Positions 33,586 through 42,492 are shown, counted from the stretch's first letter. The stretch: DNA of 64,000 nucleotides from Geobacter sp. FeAm09 (GCF_008330225.1 NZ_CP042466.1:754501-818500), one strand, 5' to 3'. The notes: generated from the letters alone by a model not told the origin. A program made the numbers and translations.

Positions 33586-33972
33586 CTATTCCTTGCCTTG
33601 GGCGGTTTCCGCCGCTTTCTGGGTTGCCGGCTCCGTCGCTTCTTCCGCCGGGCTGGCCGTTTGGGGTGCAGCCGCAGCAGCCTGCGCCACCTGGTGGGTT
33701 TGTGGGAGCGGTGCGGCCGTTGTTGCTTTGATATTCAAGTAGCCATCGACCGTTTTCACGTCCACGCCCATCTTCTGGGCAATCTGTGCCGGGGTCTGTC
33801 CGGCCAGTTTCAGTGATTTGGCAAGAGCCGCACCGGTGAGTTCCACGGTATCGTGTTTGGGTTGTGACGGTTCCGGTGCCGAAGCAGCGGGTGCCGCGGA
33901 TGCTGCGGGCGTCAAAGCCGTACCCTGTGTTTGCGGTGATACGACATTCCCTGAAATCCCATTGATGTCCAT
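33586..33972 (-). CDS. Ala/Pro-rich hypothetical protein with short helix-turn-helix-like core
   Basis: A 128-residue protein (ATG with AGGAGAG six bases upstream). The N- and C-terminal parts are low-complexity Ala/Pro/Thr/Gln. A short conserved-looking core in the middle reads TVELTGAALAKSLKLAGQTP followed by AQIAQKMGVDVKTVDGYL, which has the shape of a helix-turn-helix. Similar small proteins beginning MDINGI.. occur in Geobacter relatives but I cannot name a function. A direct-repeat site shared with the two-component operon lies about 108 bases upstream, so it is probably a target of that response regulator. Two terminators follow it. Confidence 0.65.
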   Translation of the reverse strand: MDINGISGNVVSPQTQGTALTPAASAAPAASAPEPSQPKHDTVELTGAALAKSLKLAGQTPAQIAQKMGVDVKTVDGYLNIKATTAAPLPQTHQVAQAAAAAPQTASPAEEATEPATQKAAETAQGKE

Positions 33973-34079
33973 AGCCACTCTCCTTTTTCCTTGATATGGT
34001 CGCAAAAGCTGCGCACGTCATGGTGCCAATCACCACATGATCGGCGCAACGATGCCTGGAGTGACAATATATACGAATA

Positions 34080-34096
34080 CTTAGCTGAAACTTAGG
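34080..34096 (-). promoter_or_regulatory. Direct-repeat response-regulator site upstream of the 128-residue gene
   Basis: On the minus strand CCTAAGTTTCAGCTAAG. It matches the site at 39020-39036 at 14 of 17 positions and contains two CTAA-type half-sites 11 bp apart, the spacing used by OmpR/PmrA-type regulators. Confidence 0.6.
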
Positions 34097-34169
34097 GGGC
34101 GTGCACATTTTTGTGCTAAGGAAAAAAACCGGGGGGATGAGCAAGGAAGGGGACCGCTGCCAAACGGCG

Positions 34170-35492
34170 TCACCCCGGCGAGCAGACATAGCGAAACCGT
34201 GCCCCGGCGCCATCTTTCCGGTTGCGTAGCGAGACGGTGCCGCCCAGCCGGTCGGCAATGCTGCGCACAATGGCCAGCCCCAGGCCGCTGCCGGTTTCAT
34301 CGGTACCCATGACCCGGTAAAACGGTTCAAAGACCCTCTCCTCCTCGTCATGGGGAATCCCCCGGCCGTTGTCGGTCACCTGAAAGATCACCCGATCTTC
34401 TTCACGGTACAGTTCCACATCGACTATCCCGCCGGCAGGGGTATAGCGGACGGCGTTATCGACGGCGTTGCGCACCAGAATGGCCAGCGCATCGGCCGGA
34501 GCGTTCACGATTGCCTCCTCAAGGCGCTCGCACCCCAGGTCGATCCCCTTGGCCCCGGCCATGGGCATCAGGTCCTCGATCACCTGTAGGATCAGCCGGT
34601 CCAGGCGAAACTCGGCCGCGGGGGAGGCAGCGGCCTGTTGCCGCGCCAGGGAGAGCAATTGGTCCAGGAGCGAACGGGTACGGGCCAGCCCTTCCTTGAG
34701 TTGCCGGAGGCGCTCCTCCCGCTCGTGGGGGCGGTCGCACCGCTCCAGGTTTTCCGCCTGCAGGGTTAGGGCCGTCAAGGGGGAGCGCAATTCGTGGGCG
34801 GCATCGGCTATGAAGCGGCGTTGCTGGGCGAGCGCCTCGTCAAGCCGCCGCATCAGGCCGTTGATGGACGTTACAAATGGCCTGATCTCCTTGGGAACGC
34901 CCCCTTCGGGGAGTGTCGTCAGGTTGGTGTCGTCCCGTTGGTCCAACTGGTGGGAAAGGCCGGTGACCGGCGCGAGCGCGCGCCGGACGATCCAGGCGGT
35001 CAAAAGGCTCAGAAATGGCACCAGCAGCAACACCGGCACCAGGGTGTGCAACCCGCTGTTCCGGGCCGTCTCGTCTCGGACCTCCGTCGGCTGCCCCACC
35101 GCAATCCGCAACCCCGACGGCAGGGTGCGGACGAACAGCCGCCAGGTTTCCCCCCGGCTGTCGATGGTCTGGAAGCCCTCTGGCAGGTTGGGGGGGATCG
35201 CTGGCTGCGTGACCCGGGCAACCGGGCCTGGCGGCACCGGAACCCCCAGAGGGGTGATGATGATCCGCGCATCGGGATCGCGTCGCTCCTCTGCCTTGGT
35301 TGTCCCGGCCCACGGCTCCACGGCCGTGCCGGAGCGTCCCACCAGCAGCGCCACCTGCTGGAGTTGGTCGTCCTGCAGTTCCTGGGCCTCCCGAAAGGCC
35401 AGGAAAAAGGAATATCCGCCGGCTGCCATGCCGCTGACGATCGTGACCAGGGCAATCCAACCGGAAAGCTGTCGATGCAAGGAGATATTCAT
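34170..35492 (-). CDS. Sensor histidine kinase, PmrB/QseC type
   Basis: A 440-residue inner-membrane kinase: two membrane helices (about 10-32 and 150-172) enclose a periplasmic sensor of about 120 residues. HAMP-like and HisKA regions follow with the H-box FIADAAHELRSPLTALTLQ, and the ATPase domain has NAVRYTPAGG and GSGLGLAIV. Its ATG overlaps the response regulator stop (ATGA), so the two are co-translated; another ATG 21 bases upstream is possible. The neighbouring lipid phosphatase suggests control of lipid A or envelope charge, as in PmrAB systems; the actual signal is unknown. Confidence 0.93.
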   Translation of the reverse strand: MNISLHRQLSGWIALVTIVSGMAAGGYSFFLAFREAQELQDDQLQQVALLVGRSGTAVEPWAGTTKAEERRDPDARIIITPLGVPVPPGPVARVTQPAIPPNLPEGFQTIDSRGETWRLFVRTLPSGLRIAVGQPTEVRDETARNSGLHTLVPVLLLVPFLSLLTAWIVRRALAPVTGLSHQLDQRDDTNLTTLPEGGVPKEIRPFVTSINGLMRRLDEALAQQRRFIADAAHELRSPLTALTLQAENLERCDRPHEREERLRQLKEGLARTRSLLDQLLSLARQQAAASPAAEFRLDRLILQVIEDLMPMAGAKGIDLGCERLEEAIVNAPADALAILVRNAVDNAVRYTPAGGIVDVELYREEDRVIFQVTDNGRGIPHDEEERVFEPFYRVMGTDETGSGLGLAIVRSIADRLGGTVSLRNRKDGAGARFRYVCSPG

Positions 35493-36151
35493 GGGTGTCG
35501 ATCCACCATCCATCCCAGCCCCCGCACGTTTCTGATCGCTTCACTGCCGAGCTTTTTACGCACGGAGTGGATAAGGAACTCGACGGCATTGCTCTCGACC
35601 TCCTCGTTCCAGCCGTAGATGCGGGTCTCCAGATCCTGGCGCGACAAAATGGCGCCGGGGCGCACCAGCAGCGCCTGCAACAGCGCGAATTCCCGGGCGG
35701 ACAGGCGGCAGCGCCGCTCGCCGCAGCCGGCTTCCTTGGTCACCGGGTCGAGACACAGGATGCCGTTGGTTAACAGCGTCGCCGCCTGTCCTCCCTTGCG
35801 CCGGGCAACGGCCCGCATGCGGGCCAGCAACTCCCCCGCGGCGAACGGCTTGACCAGGTAGTCGTCCGCTCCCAGATCCAGCCCTCTGATCCGTTCATCC
35901 AGGCCGTCCCGGGCCGTGACGATCAGCACGGCGGTGGCGTCGCCCCGGCTGCGTATCCGCTCTAGCACCACCAGGCCGTCCTCTCCGGGCAGGCCCAGGT
36001 CGAGGAGCATCACCTCGTACTCGCCGGTCTCGACGGCATCCAGGGCCTGGATGCCGTCCCGTACCCAGTCCACGGCATAGGCGGCATCCTTCAACACCTG
36101 CATCGTCGCTTCGCCGATCATCCGGTCGTCTTCAACCAGTAGCACCCGCAT
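35489..36151 (-). CDS. OmpR/PmrA-family response regulator
   Basis: A 220-residue regulator with a receiver domain (MRVLLVEDDRMIGEA, phosphoacceptor in MLLDLGLPG, Lys in DYLVKPFAAGELL) and a C-terminal winged helix (LSAREFALLQALL, VEFLIHSVRKKLG, IRNVRGLGWMV). The ATG has AGGAGA four bases upstream and overlaps the phosphatase stop by one base (TGATG). It pairs with the kinase encoded next. A candidate binding site, two half-sites 11 bp apart, occurs upstream of the operon's first gene and upstream of the 128-residue gene, which suggests autoregulation. Confidence 0.95.
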   Translation of the reverse strand: MRVLLVEDDRMIGEATMQVLKDAAYAVDWVRDGIQALDAVETGEYEVMLLDLGLPGEDGLVVLERIRSRGDATAVLIVTARDGLDERIRGLDLGADDYLVKPFAAGELLARMRAVARRKGGQAATLLTNGILCLDPVTKEAGCGERRCRLSAREFALLQALLVRPGAILSRQDLETRIYGWNEEVESNAVEFLIHSVRKKLGSEAIRNVRGLGWMVDRHP

Positions 36152-36858
36152 CAGGTCTCCTGCAATTCTCCGTGATTGGTCAAATATACCATATCGACCC
36201 GGCGTGGCAACAGCAGTGCCGACAGCGCCAAAGCCGTCAGATAGATCATCCCCCAGGACCAGAGGGTATCGCTCAGGAAATGTCCTCCCTGGGCGATACG
36301 GGCATAGCTCATGAGCAGACCGAAACCGAGGCCTCCCGCCAGCCACCCCGCGGCAAGCGCAGGCCTGGTGCGGCGATAGACGAAAAACGGCGCTGTCAGG
36401 TAGAACGCGGCCGCGCTGTGCCCACTGGGGAAGGAGCGCCCCTGGCCGTCGATGCCCGGTTGCCAGGGGTGGAGAAACTGCCTGGAACCGCCGAATTGCA
36501 CGATCTCACAGGGCCGTGGCCGGCCCCAGTGATCCTTGAAAACGGCATTTACCAACACCCCCGGCCCCAAGGCCAGCAGCAGGACCAGGAACGCTCCCCG
36601 GCGGCGCCATGGGTGCCACGACGGTTTGTAGCTGCCGTAGCAGGCGGCGCACAAGCCGAAGGACGCCAAAACGAGTGCCGGGAAGCGGTCCATGTGATAG
36701 AGCGCCTTCCAGGGGAACTGTTCCCCGACCGGCCACCCGCCGGACCGGTGGAAATGGGACGAGACCGCCAGGTCTGCCCCGGTAGCGGCAATTATGGCCG
36801 TCACTACCGTTAGGAATACTACTGCGAGCAACGCCTCTCGCCACGTGTTCGCCTGCAT
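36151..36858 (-). CDS. PAP2-superfamily lipid phosphatase (LpxE/LpxF-like)
   Basis: A 235-residue inner-membrane enzyme with about six hydrophobic helices. The three PAP2 motifs are complete: KDHWGRPRP, FPSGHSAAAF and ARIAQGGHFLSD, so the active site faces the periplasm. Proteins of this size and motif spacing include lipid A phosphatases, which fits the adjacent PmrAB-like two-component system, but undecaprenyl pyrophosphate or phosphatidylglycerol phosphate phosphatase activity is also possible. It is co-transcribed with the regulator (one-base overlap) and follows a membrane protein gene by 57 bases. Confidence 0.85.
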   Translation of the reverse strand: MQANTWREALLAVVFLTVVTAIIAATGADLAVSSHFHRSGGWPVGEQFPWKALYHMDRFPALVLASFGLCAACYGSYKPSWHPWRRRGAFLVLLLALGPGVLVNAVFKDHWGRPRPCEIVQFGGSRQFLHPWQPGIDGQGRSFPSGHSAAAFYLTAPFFVYRRTRPALAAGWLAGGLGFGLLMSYARIAQGGHFLSDTLWSWGMIYLTALALSALLLPRRVDMVYLTNHGELQET

Positions 36859-36915
36859 GGGGACTCCCGTCTTAATTGGTGTTGTTTCGTGCGATCCGGC
36901 AAGGCCGGCCCCACT

Positions 36916-37683
36916 CTATACCGCAGTATCTGCCCGCTGTCCGGCACGGGCCTGGGCATCCCAGAGTAGCACGGCCATTGCGAACAACAGGCCGGTGCAC
37001 ATGGTACTGACGGAGAGGCCGATATGGAGCTGCTGGTTCTCGGCAATCCAGTCGCCGATAGCCGTCCCGGCGCTACGTACGATGGCGATGGCAAACCAGT
37101 AGTATGCCATGGTGGCAAGCACTCCCCCACGGCCGGCATAGAGCACCACTGCCAGCATTGCCGCCAGGATCAAGGCCGCTGAGCCGCCTCCCAGCGCATG
37201 GGAACAGAGGTCGCCGAAGACGGTGCCAAAGGTGCCGGCCACAAGCATGGTCAGCCAGAAAGTGCCATTGACCTTGGGGGAGCCGGCCTTGCCGGCCACA
37301 TCGTCGTCCCTGTTCCGCGCTGCCGCCCGTGCAGACGCATAGCTGCTCCAGACCAGGCATGACATGGCGAGCGCCAGTATGAGGGATAACAATGTCCGGT
37401 CGAGGTGCATGCCATTGCGTCCCGCCAGAAAGTCGGCGATGTTTGTGGCGCCGGTACGGATGATGATAATGGCACACCAGTAGTAATAATAATGGGCTAT
37501 TTTGTCGGTCTGCTCGATGAGTTTGACCACCCCGAAAATGACTGCCAGCAACACTAAGCCACCGCCAATGCCTAATCCGCTCTCATGGGCGTAATAATCT
37601 CCCAGATTGGTGCCGAAGATGCTTGCCAGGGTGATGGCGGTCCAGTAGTGCCAGCCAATGCTTGGGGTGTGGATAGCTTTCAC
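36916..37683 (-). CDS. Polytopic membrane protein with repeated GTxxGD motifs (COG4705-like)
   Basis: A 255-residue integral membrane protein with seven or eight helices in four repeated units, each carrying a Gly-Thr then Gly/Ala-Asp motif (FGTNLGDYY, GATNIADFLA, FGTVFGDLC, AGTAIGDWI). The same pattern occurs in the gene at 38150, so the two are paralogues. Members of this uncharacterised family are found near two-component systems; a transport role is suggested by the intramembrane acidic residues but is not proven. It belongs to the minus-strand operon with PAP2 and the regulator pair. Confidence 0.75.
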   Translation of the reverse strand: MKAIHTPSIGWHYWTAITLASIFGTNLGDYYAHESGLGIGGGLVLLAVIFGVVKLIEQTDKIAHYYYYWCAIIIIRTGATNIADFLAGRNGMHLDRTLLSLILALAMSCLVWSSYASARAAARNRDDDVAGKAGSPKVNGTFWLTMLVAGTFGTVFGDLCSHALGGGSAALILAAMLAVVLYAGRGGVLATMAYYWFAIAIVRSAGTAIGDWIAENQQLHIGLSVSTMCTGLLFAMAVLLWDAQARAGQRADTAV

Positions 37684-37735
37684 GTTTTCTTTCTCCTTGT
37701 CTTTTTCGACTCGAACCGGGGCGTTGAGCGCCTGG

Positions 37736-38011
37736 TCATTTTCCTGGTTTGGTCAGAGACCGCATGGCGTAGTCGTTCTCCTGCAAGTTGCGGTCAAGGA
37801 GCCTCAGTTCTTCCGGGGTGTAGACCTTTTCTCCCCTGGCGATCTCGGTTTTCAATTTGTTGATCCGCTCTGCCAGACACTCCACCGCACCTGGGCAATT
37901 GTTGCCATACAGTAAGCACCCATTCTTCCCCTCTGGCGGAACAATGGCGAAAGCCGGCACCGTTGCCATGACTACAGCTAAGGCACACATCAAAGCGATT
38001 TTGTTTTTCAT
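37736..38011 (-). CDS. Small secreted protein with two cysteines
   Basis: A 91-residue protein with signal peptide MKNKIALMCALAVVMATVPAF. The mature part has a short loop rich in Gly/Cys (NGCLLYGNNCPGAVECLAER) and a helical tail with a glutamate-rich segment (RGEKVYTPEELRLLDRNL). Three cysteines in 15 residues may form a disulfide. The second in-frame ATG is preferred by spacing from AAGGA. It lies between the two paralogous membrane protein genes in the same operon, which suggests a periplasmic partner of one of them. Family not recognised. Confidence 0.65.
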   Translation of the reverse strand: MKNKIALMCALAVVMATVPAFAIVPPEGKNGCLLYGNNCPGAVECLAERINKLKTEIARGEKVYTPEELRLLDRNLQENDYAMRSLTKPGK

Positions 38012-38149
38012 GAACATGATTCCTTTTGGGGTTTTTAGTCATCTATTTCATGGTTTTCCCCGTGCAGAGATATCTCAGCCCGGTCTCTTTTTCTTTTGGT
38101 TGTACCGCCCCCGCATCCCGGTTGCGGCAGTCGTAAACGTGGCTTTCGA

Positions 38150-38917
38150 TCAATGGCATTTCTGTGCCGCCCTTTGGGGAAAACAGTACAGGCTTGCCAG
38201 TATCAACGTAAGAAGCACTGCCGATGCCGAGTAGCGGCTGAGTGCCAGTCCTCCAGAGCTGTGCGGTTTGTCAAGCAGGTCGCCTACGACCGCTCCGAGC
38301 GGGCGCGTAAGGATGAATGCCGTCCAGAAAAGTGTCGTGCGGGATATGCGTGTCCGGTAGTATGCGCCGACAACAGCCAGCAGCAGCGTAGTGAATACAA
38401 CGATACCCTTTGTGTAGCCAAGCCCGGCGGTATCGGCAGTCCAGTCCCCAAGCGCGGTGCCGAGGGTTTGGGAAAACATGATCGTCACCCAGTAAAAGAT
38501 CTCCGTCTTTTTTGTCCGGACCGTCGCTATGGAGATAGACCCCATGGTGCGATACCAGGTGGTCAGGGAGGCCACGAGTAGGGCAAACAGAATCGACGCG
38601 CCGCCGGCATAGCCAATCCCCAGGGAACGGTCGAAGAAATCGGCCAGTGTGGTGCCCACCATGGTTGTTGCGATGATGGTCGTCCAATATAAAAGCGGGT
38701 GATAGCGCTTGGCCGAGACCTGGGCGGTGACGGCGATGGCAAAAAGCGCGGCGAATAGTGCCGTCCCAACGAGATAGCCCAGATTCATGGACATGGATAC
38801 TGCGTCACCGCCGGTTTCACCAAGGGTGGTGGCGGCGATTTTTATGATCCAGAAGACGAGTACCACCTCTGGAACCTTGCTTCTTTGTTCTGCGCTTTCG
38901 CAGAGTGATGATTTCAT
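38150..38917 (-). CDS. Polytopic membrane protein, COG4705 family
   Basis: A 255-residue membrane protein. The opening KVPEVVLVFWIIKIAATTLGETGGD is the family signature. Three further repeats (VGTTLADFFD, LGTALGDWTAD, TRPLGAVVGDLLD) give a four-fold internal repeat with buried Asp residues, as in the paralogue at 36916. GGAGAG lies five bases before the ATG. It is the first gene of the six-gene operon, and a candidate response-regulator site lies about 103 bases upstream. Function is unknown for the family; metal or solute transport is a guess from the conserved acidic residues. Confidence 0.82.
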   Translation of the reverse strand: MKSSLCESAEQRSKVPEVVLVFWIIKIAATTLGETGGDAVSMSMNLGYLVGTALFAALFAIAVTAQVSAKRYHPLLYWTTIIATTMVGTTLADFFDRSLGIGYAGGASILFALLVASLTTWYRTMGSISIATVRTKKTEIFYWVTIMFSQTLGTALGDWTADTAGLGYTKGIVVFTTLLLAVVGAYYRTRISRTTLFWTAFILTRPLGAVVGDLLDKPHSSGGLALSRYSASAVLLTLILASLYCFPQRAAQKCH

Positions 38918-39242
38918 GTGAGCTCTCCGATGTTTTTGCGTATGCTACCGCTGACGACGACGGGTCTGTTATCTCCCGGAGTTCGTTGCTGCCGGACGAT
39001 GCGACTCTAGGGGGGCAAACTTAGCTGATGATTAGGAGAGGAATTTTTTTCGCAGGAGGGATTTTGACCGTATCTTGTCGACGGTCCGCAGAACCGGTTT
39101 GCGCCCACGGACGGAAAAACGCCGGCCGGGGCGCGAGACAGTTGCCGGAGCGGTGGTAATACTTTACTATAATACTACGCCGGGAAAAAAACTGCCTGTC
39201 GCCGAAGCGTTCTCTTTGGTGCAGGCGAGAGGATTGCGTCCC
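38918..39242. other. Divergent control region between membrane-protein operon and thioesterase
   Basis: No gene is visible. It contains the direct-repeat operator (39020-39036) for the leftward operon and, for the rightward gene, a perfect TATAAT at 39168-39173 without a well-placed -35. The stretch 39050-39160 is GC-rich and unremarkable. Confidence 0.4.
39020..39036 (-). promoter_or_regulatory. Direct-repeat response-regulator site upstream of the membrane-protein operon
   Basis: On the minus strand CCTAATCATCAGCTAAG; half-sites 11 bp apart. It is nearly the same as the site at 34080-34096. Confidence 0.6.
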
Positions 39243-40292
39243 ATGAACGAAAGCGAACAAGAGGGTGCGGCCGTTACCCCGCACGATACGAGATACCTGT
39301 TTGTGCTCCCCTTTTCCACGGACCGCGCGCTGGCTCGGCGTTTTCTGGCCAGCGACCGGCAGATGGTCGGCAACATCCGTTTCGGCAAGATTCTGGAAAC
39401 CCTGGACAAGGTGGCCGAGAACACCACCTTGGCCTACGTCAACCGCTTCTACCCGGACGCCCGGGTAGTCACCGCCGCCATCGACAGCGTCGTGATCCGA
39501 AACCTGGCCGACACGAACCACGATCTGGTCTTTTCCGCCCAGATCAACCATGTGGGGCGTTCTTCCATGGAGGTGGGCATCCGGGTCGAATCCCTGGGGG
39601 TGGGGTGGGGGCACCTTGCCACCTGCTACTTCACCATGGTTGCCCGCTCCACGGATGGAGGGGAGGCCAAAAGCCTCTCCCTGCCGCCTTTGGCGTACAG
39701 CCAGGAGATCGAGGTAAAGCGCTACAAAAAGGCGGAACAGCGGCGCCAGGCCTACCGGGAGAGCCTGGCAAAGGCGGAGGAGATGCCCTCCCTGGACGAG
39801 TACCTGTTTCTCAAGAAACTGCACAAGGAACAGGAGGCGGAGGGGTTCAGCGGCATCCGGGCCGGCCAACTGGTGCTGGAATCGACCCAGCGGGCATACC
39901 CCGAGCAGGAGAACGTGCCCAAGACCGTGTTCGGCGGCTACCTCGTGCGCCGGGCCTACGAGCTTGCGGCCCTGGCCGCGGAGATGGTCGCCCCCGGCAG
40001 GGTGGTGCCGTGCCAGGTGAACCGGATCAACTTCAACCAGCCGGTGTTTCTCGGGGACCAGCTCAAATTCATCGCGCGGGTGGTCTACACGGGCAAGACG
40101 ACCATCACCGTCCAGTCGGATATCGAGCGCTTCAGCCGGGACGCGGGCGACAAGGCCCTGTCCAACTCATGCCTGTTCACGTTCCGTAACGTGGACAGCG
40201 ACCTGCAGCCCCAGCCGGTGCCCCCCATCTACCCGGTGACCTATGCCGAAGATGCGCGCTACCTGAACGCCTACCGCCAGCGGGTGGATTGA
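39243..40292 (+). CDS. Double-hotdog acyl-CoA thioesterase
   Basis: A 349-residue protein made of two tandem hotdog domains. The first (about 25-165) contains FGKILETLDKVAENTTLAYV, the second (about 200-330) NVPKTVFGGYLVRRAYELA; both show the N/D..GG...E pattern of ACOT-type acyl-CoA hydrolases (mitochondrial ACOT9-like). It should release CoA from acyl-CoA in the cytoplasm. GAGAGGA is nine bases before the chosen ATG. It is a single gene; chain-length preference cannot be read from sequence. Confidence 0.8.
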   Translation: MNESEQEGAAVTPHDTRYLFVLPFSTDRALARRFLASDRQMVGNIRFGKILETLDKVAENTTLAYVNRFYPDARVVTAAIDSVVIRNLADTNHDLVFSAQINHVGRSSMEVGIRVESLGVGWGHLATCYFTMVARSTDGGEAKSLSLPPLAYSQEIEVKRYKKAEQRRQAYRESLAKAEEMPSLDEYLFLKKLHKEQEAEGFSGIRAGQLVLESTQRAYPEQENVPKTVFGGYLVRRAYELAALAAEMVAPGRVVPCQVNRINFNQPVFLGDQLKFIARVVYTGKTTITVQSDIERFSRDAGDKALSNSCLFTFRNVDSDLQPQPVPPIYPVTYAEDARYLNAYRQRVD

Positions 40293-40446
40293 CGGTATCG
40301 GGGCCGGCGTCCCCGAATCAGCCGGGAAAACCATCTGCCACTGAGGCGTAGAGACACTCGGGAAGCAGAATCTCTGTGTTTTCTCCGCACCTTTGTGGCT
40401 CGGAGCCTTAACGGCCGTTTCAGGCCTCAACGACCGCGCGGGGTTT

Positions 40447-40986
40447 TTATTGCGCGCCTTTCCCGGCAAAGGCCTTTTTGCCGGATTTCACGAGTTTTCT
40501 GCCCGGGGCGATGGACCAGAGGAACGTGGCCGGTCTCTTGAGGGCCGCTTTATCTCCGTCCTTGCCGATGTCCAACTCCAGGGCCACGCACCCCCCTTTC
40601 TTGAGGGCGACCGGCGTGGCGGTATCCAGCAGGCTCGCCACGAGGGAACCGAGCAGCGGCTCGTGTCCCACGACCATGACCCGCTTCGCCTCCTTCTGGT
40701 GCAGGATGTGGCGGGTGAGTTCCTCCAGGTCGCCGTCCGGCTGGAGCGGCCCGGCGATGACGGTCCTGTTCTTCCGGCAGGCCCGCTGGGCCGCGATCTC
40801 CGCCGTCTGGACCGCCCGTACGAGCGGGCTCGACAGGATGAGGCGCGGTTTGTGTCCGCACCTTGTCACCCGCTCGACGACCTTCCGGACGTCGGCTCTT
40901 CCCCGTTCCGTCAGGTAACGCCACTCGTCGTCGCCCCCGTCCGTCCGCTCCACCGCCTCACCATGTCTCAGAACGTACAAAATCAT
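40447..40986 (-). CDS. sixA: Phosphohistidine phosphatase SixA
   Basis: A 179-residue histidine-phosphatase-superfamily protein. The N-terminus MILYVLRHGEAVERTDGG contains the catalytic RHG; ILSSPLVRAVQTAE and MVVGHEPLLGSLV provide the remaining active-site Arg and His. Size and sequence agree with SixA, which dephosphorylates histidine-phosphotransfer domains or PTS components. The C-terminal extension is basic (GRKLVKSGKKAFAGKG). GGAGGGA before the ATG. Monocistronic and divergent from the partner-switching operon. Confidence 0.88.
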   Translation of the reverse strand: MILYVLRHGEAVERTDGGDDEWRYLTERGRADVRKVVERVTRCGHKPRLILSSPLVRAVQTAEIAAQRACRKNRTVIAGPLQPDGDLEELTRHILHQKEAKRVMVVGHEPLLGSLVASLLDTATPVALKKGGCVALELDIGKDGDKAALKRPATFLWSIAPGRKLVKSGKKAFAGKGAQ

Positions 40987-41289
40987 TGGTCCCTCCTTTG
41001 AGCCGTCATGCGTAAAGTATAGGTGCACCCGGGGTTTTTGCAACCGCACGCTTCGCTGTTACAGATCGGTGACACGGGGCGCCGGGCGGCGTGCCGCCAG
41101 GAAAAACAGGCCATCCCGCCGCAATTCCCCCCTCGTTTGCCCAGGCCGCGGCGCCGGAATGTCGCAAGAAAATTTCCCTGCCGCAACCCGATCGTAGCAA
41201 TTCGCAGGTATGGTATGCCCCAAGCCGGTTCGCCGCGGCAGGCCGCGAGCGGAAAGCAGATACCGCAGGCACATGACGGGATTGGAATT
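40987..41289. other. Intergenic region with no recognised feature
   Basis: These 303 bases between divergent sixA and the phosphatase gene are GC-rich, with short inverted repeats (GCGCCGGGCGGCG near 41080). No promoter, riboswitch or small gene could be supported; both promoters are presumably here. Confidence 0.3.
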
Positions 41290-42492
41290 ATGGCAGGTCG
41301 CGACAACCAACAGCTCCCCACCATCGACGGGGTCATGAGAAACGTCACGCCGGTCTCCTCCGGCATGCCGGTCAGGGAGGTGGCCGCCATCTTCCAGGGG
41401 GCCCCGGACCTGGTGATGATACCGGTCGTGGGCAGCGGCGGGTTCGAGGGGGTCATCAGCCGGAGGGACCTGTTCACCCGCCACCTGTCGCGCCCCTTTG
41501 CCATGGAACTGTTCGGCAAAAAAGCCATCGGCTCCCTGATGGACGGCGCGCCGCCGGTCATCGCCCCAGGCTGCGGCGTGAACGAGGCGCTGGCCACGCT
41601 GCTGGAACACGACCCCGGCCTGGATTCGGATTCCTTTCCGGTCATCAGCGAGGGTGAATGCGTGGGGATCGTGCATGTGGCGGAACTCCTGATGGCCATA
41701 TCCCGCTCCCAGGCCCGCCTGCTCGATACCCTGGAGGCCCTGAACGCCAGGATCCATGAAGAGGTGGAAAAGGCCCGCCAGATCCAGCGCGACCTGCTCC
41801 CCCCGGCGGCCTGCCGCTACGCCGGGCTGGTGCTGGATGCGGTGCTGCTCAACTCCTCGGAGATCAGCGGCGATGTGTATGATTACTTCTTCGTCGGCCA
41901 GGACCGGCTGGGGGTCATGGTGGGGGATGTGAGCGGCCACGGCGTCCAGTCCGGCATGGTGGCCACCGCCGCCAAGGCGGGACTGCACCTGCTTTTGGAC
42001 AATGGCGCGGCAACGCCGGGAAAGCTGCTCGGCGGCATGAACAAGGCGGTGACCGTTACGGCGTCCAACTCCCTGTTGATGACCGCCGTTGTTGCCGTCA
42101 TCGACCGGCAGGCAAACAAGCTGTTCCTCGCCAATGCCGGCCACAATTACCCGTTCCTGTACCGGGCGGCCGACGAAACGGTTGCCATGCTGGACGGAAC
42201 CTCCGGCTTTCCCCTCGGTTTCGACCGGGACAGCGAATACGGCGAGATCGGGATCGATTTCCGGTGCGGCGACCTACTAATCCTCTATAGCGACGGCATC
42301 GTGGAAGCCAGCAGCACGAAGGGGGAGGAGTTCGGCTACGACCGCTTCGCCAGCTATGTCCGGCGGAACGCCGGGCAGAGCCCGGAGGCCTTCCGGCTTG
42401 GGCTGCTCGACGAGGTGCGCGGTTTCTGCGGCGCCGAATCCTTCGAGGACGACGTGACGCTCCTGGTGGTTGCCGCGGAGCGGGCCCCATGA
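41290..42492 (+). CDS. CBS-pair PP2C-type serine phosphatase (RsbU/SpoIIE family)
   Basis: A 400-residue protein. Two CBS domains occupy about residues 8-145 (VMRNVTPVSSGMPVREVAA and SLMDGAPPVIAPGCGVNEA). They are followed by a coiled coil with the IHEEVEKARQIQRDLLP signature of RsbU-like phosphatases and the PP2C domain with SGDVYDYFF, GDVSGHGVQSGM, NAGHNYPFL and the final FEDDVTLLVV. It would dephosphorylate the STAS antagonist encoded two genes on. CBS pairs usually bind adenine nucleotides, so energy state may be the input. The Shine-Dalgarno sequence is weak; overlap with the next gene is four bases. Confidence 0.9.
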   Translation: MAGRDNQQLPTIDGVMRNVTPVSSGMPVREVAAIFQGAPDLVMIPVVGSGGFEGVISRRDLFTRHLSRPFAMELFGKKAIGSLMDGAPPVIAPGCGVNEALATLLEHDPGLDSDSFPVISEGECVGIVHVAELLMAISRSQARLLDTLEALNARIHEEVEKARQIQRDLLPPAACRYAGLVLDAVLLNSSEISGDVYDYFFVGQDRLGVMVGDVSGHGVQSGMVATAAKAGLHLLLDNGAATPGKLLGGMNKAVTVTASNSLLMTAVVAVIDRQANKLFLANAGHNYPFLYRAADETVAMLDGTSGFPLGFDRDSEYGEIGIDFRCGDLLILYSDGIVEASSTKGEEFGYDRFASYVRRNAGQSPEAFRLGLLDEVRGFCGAESFEDDVTLLVVAAERAP

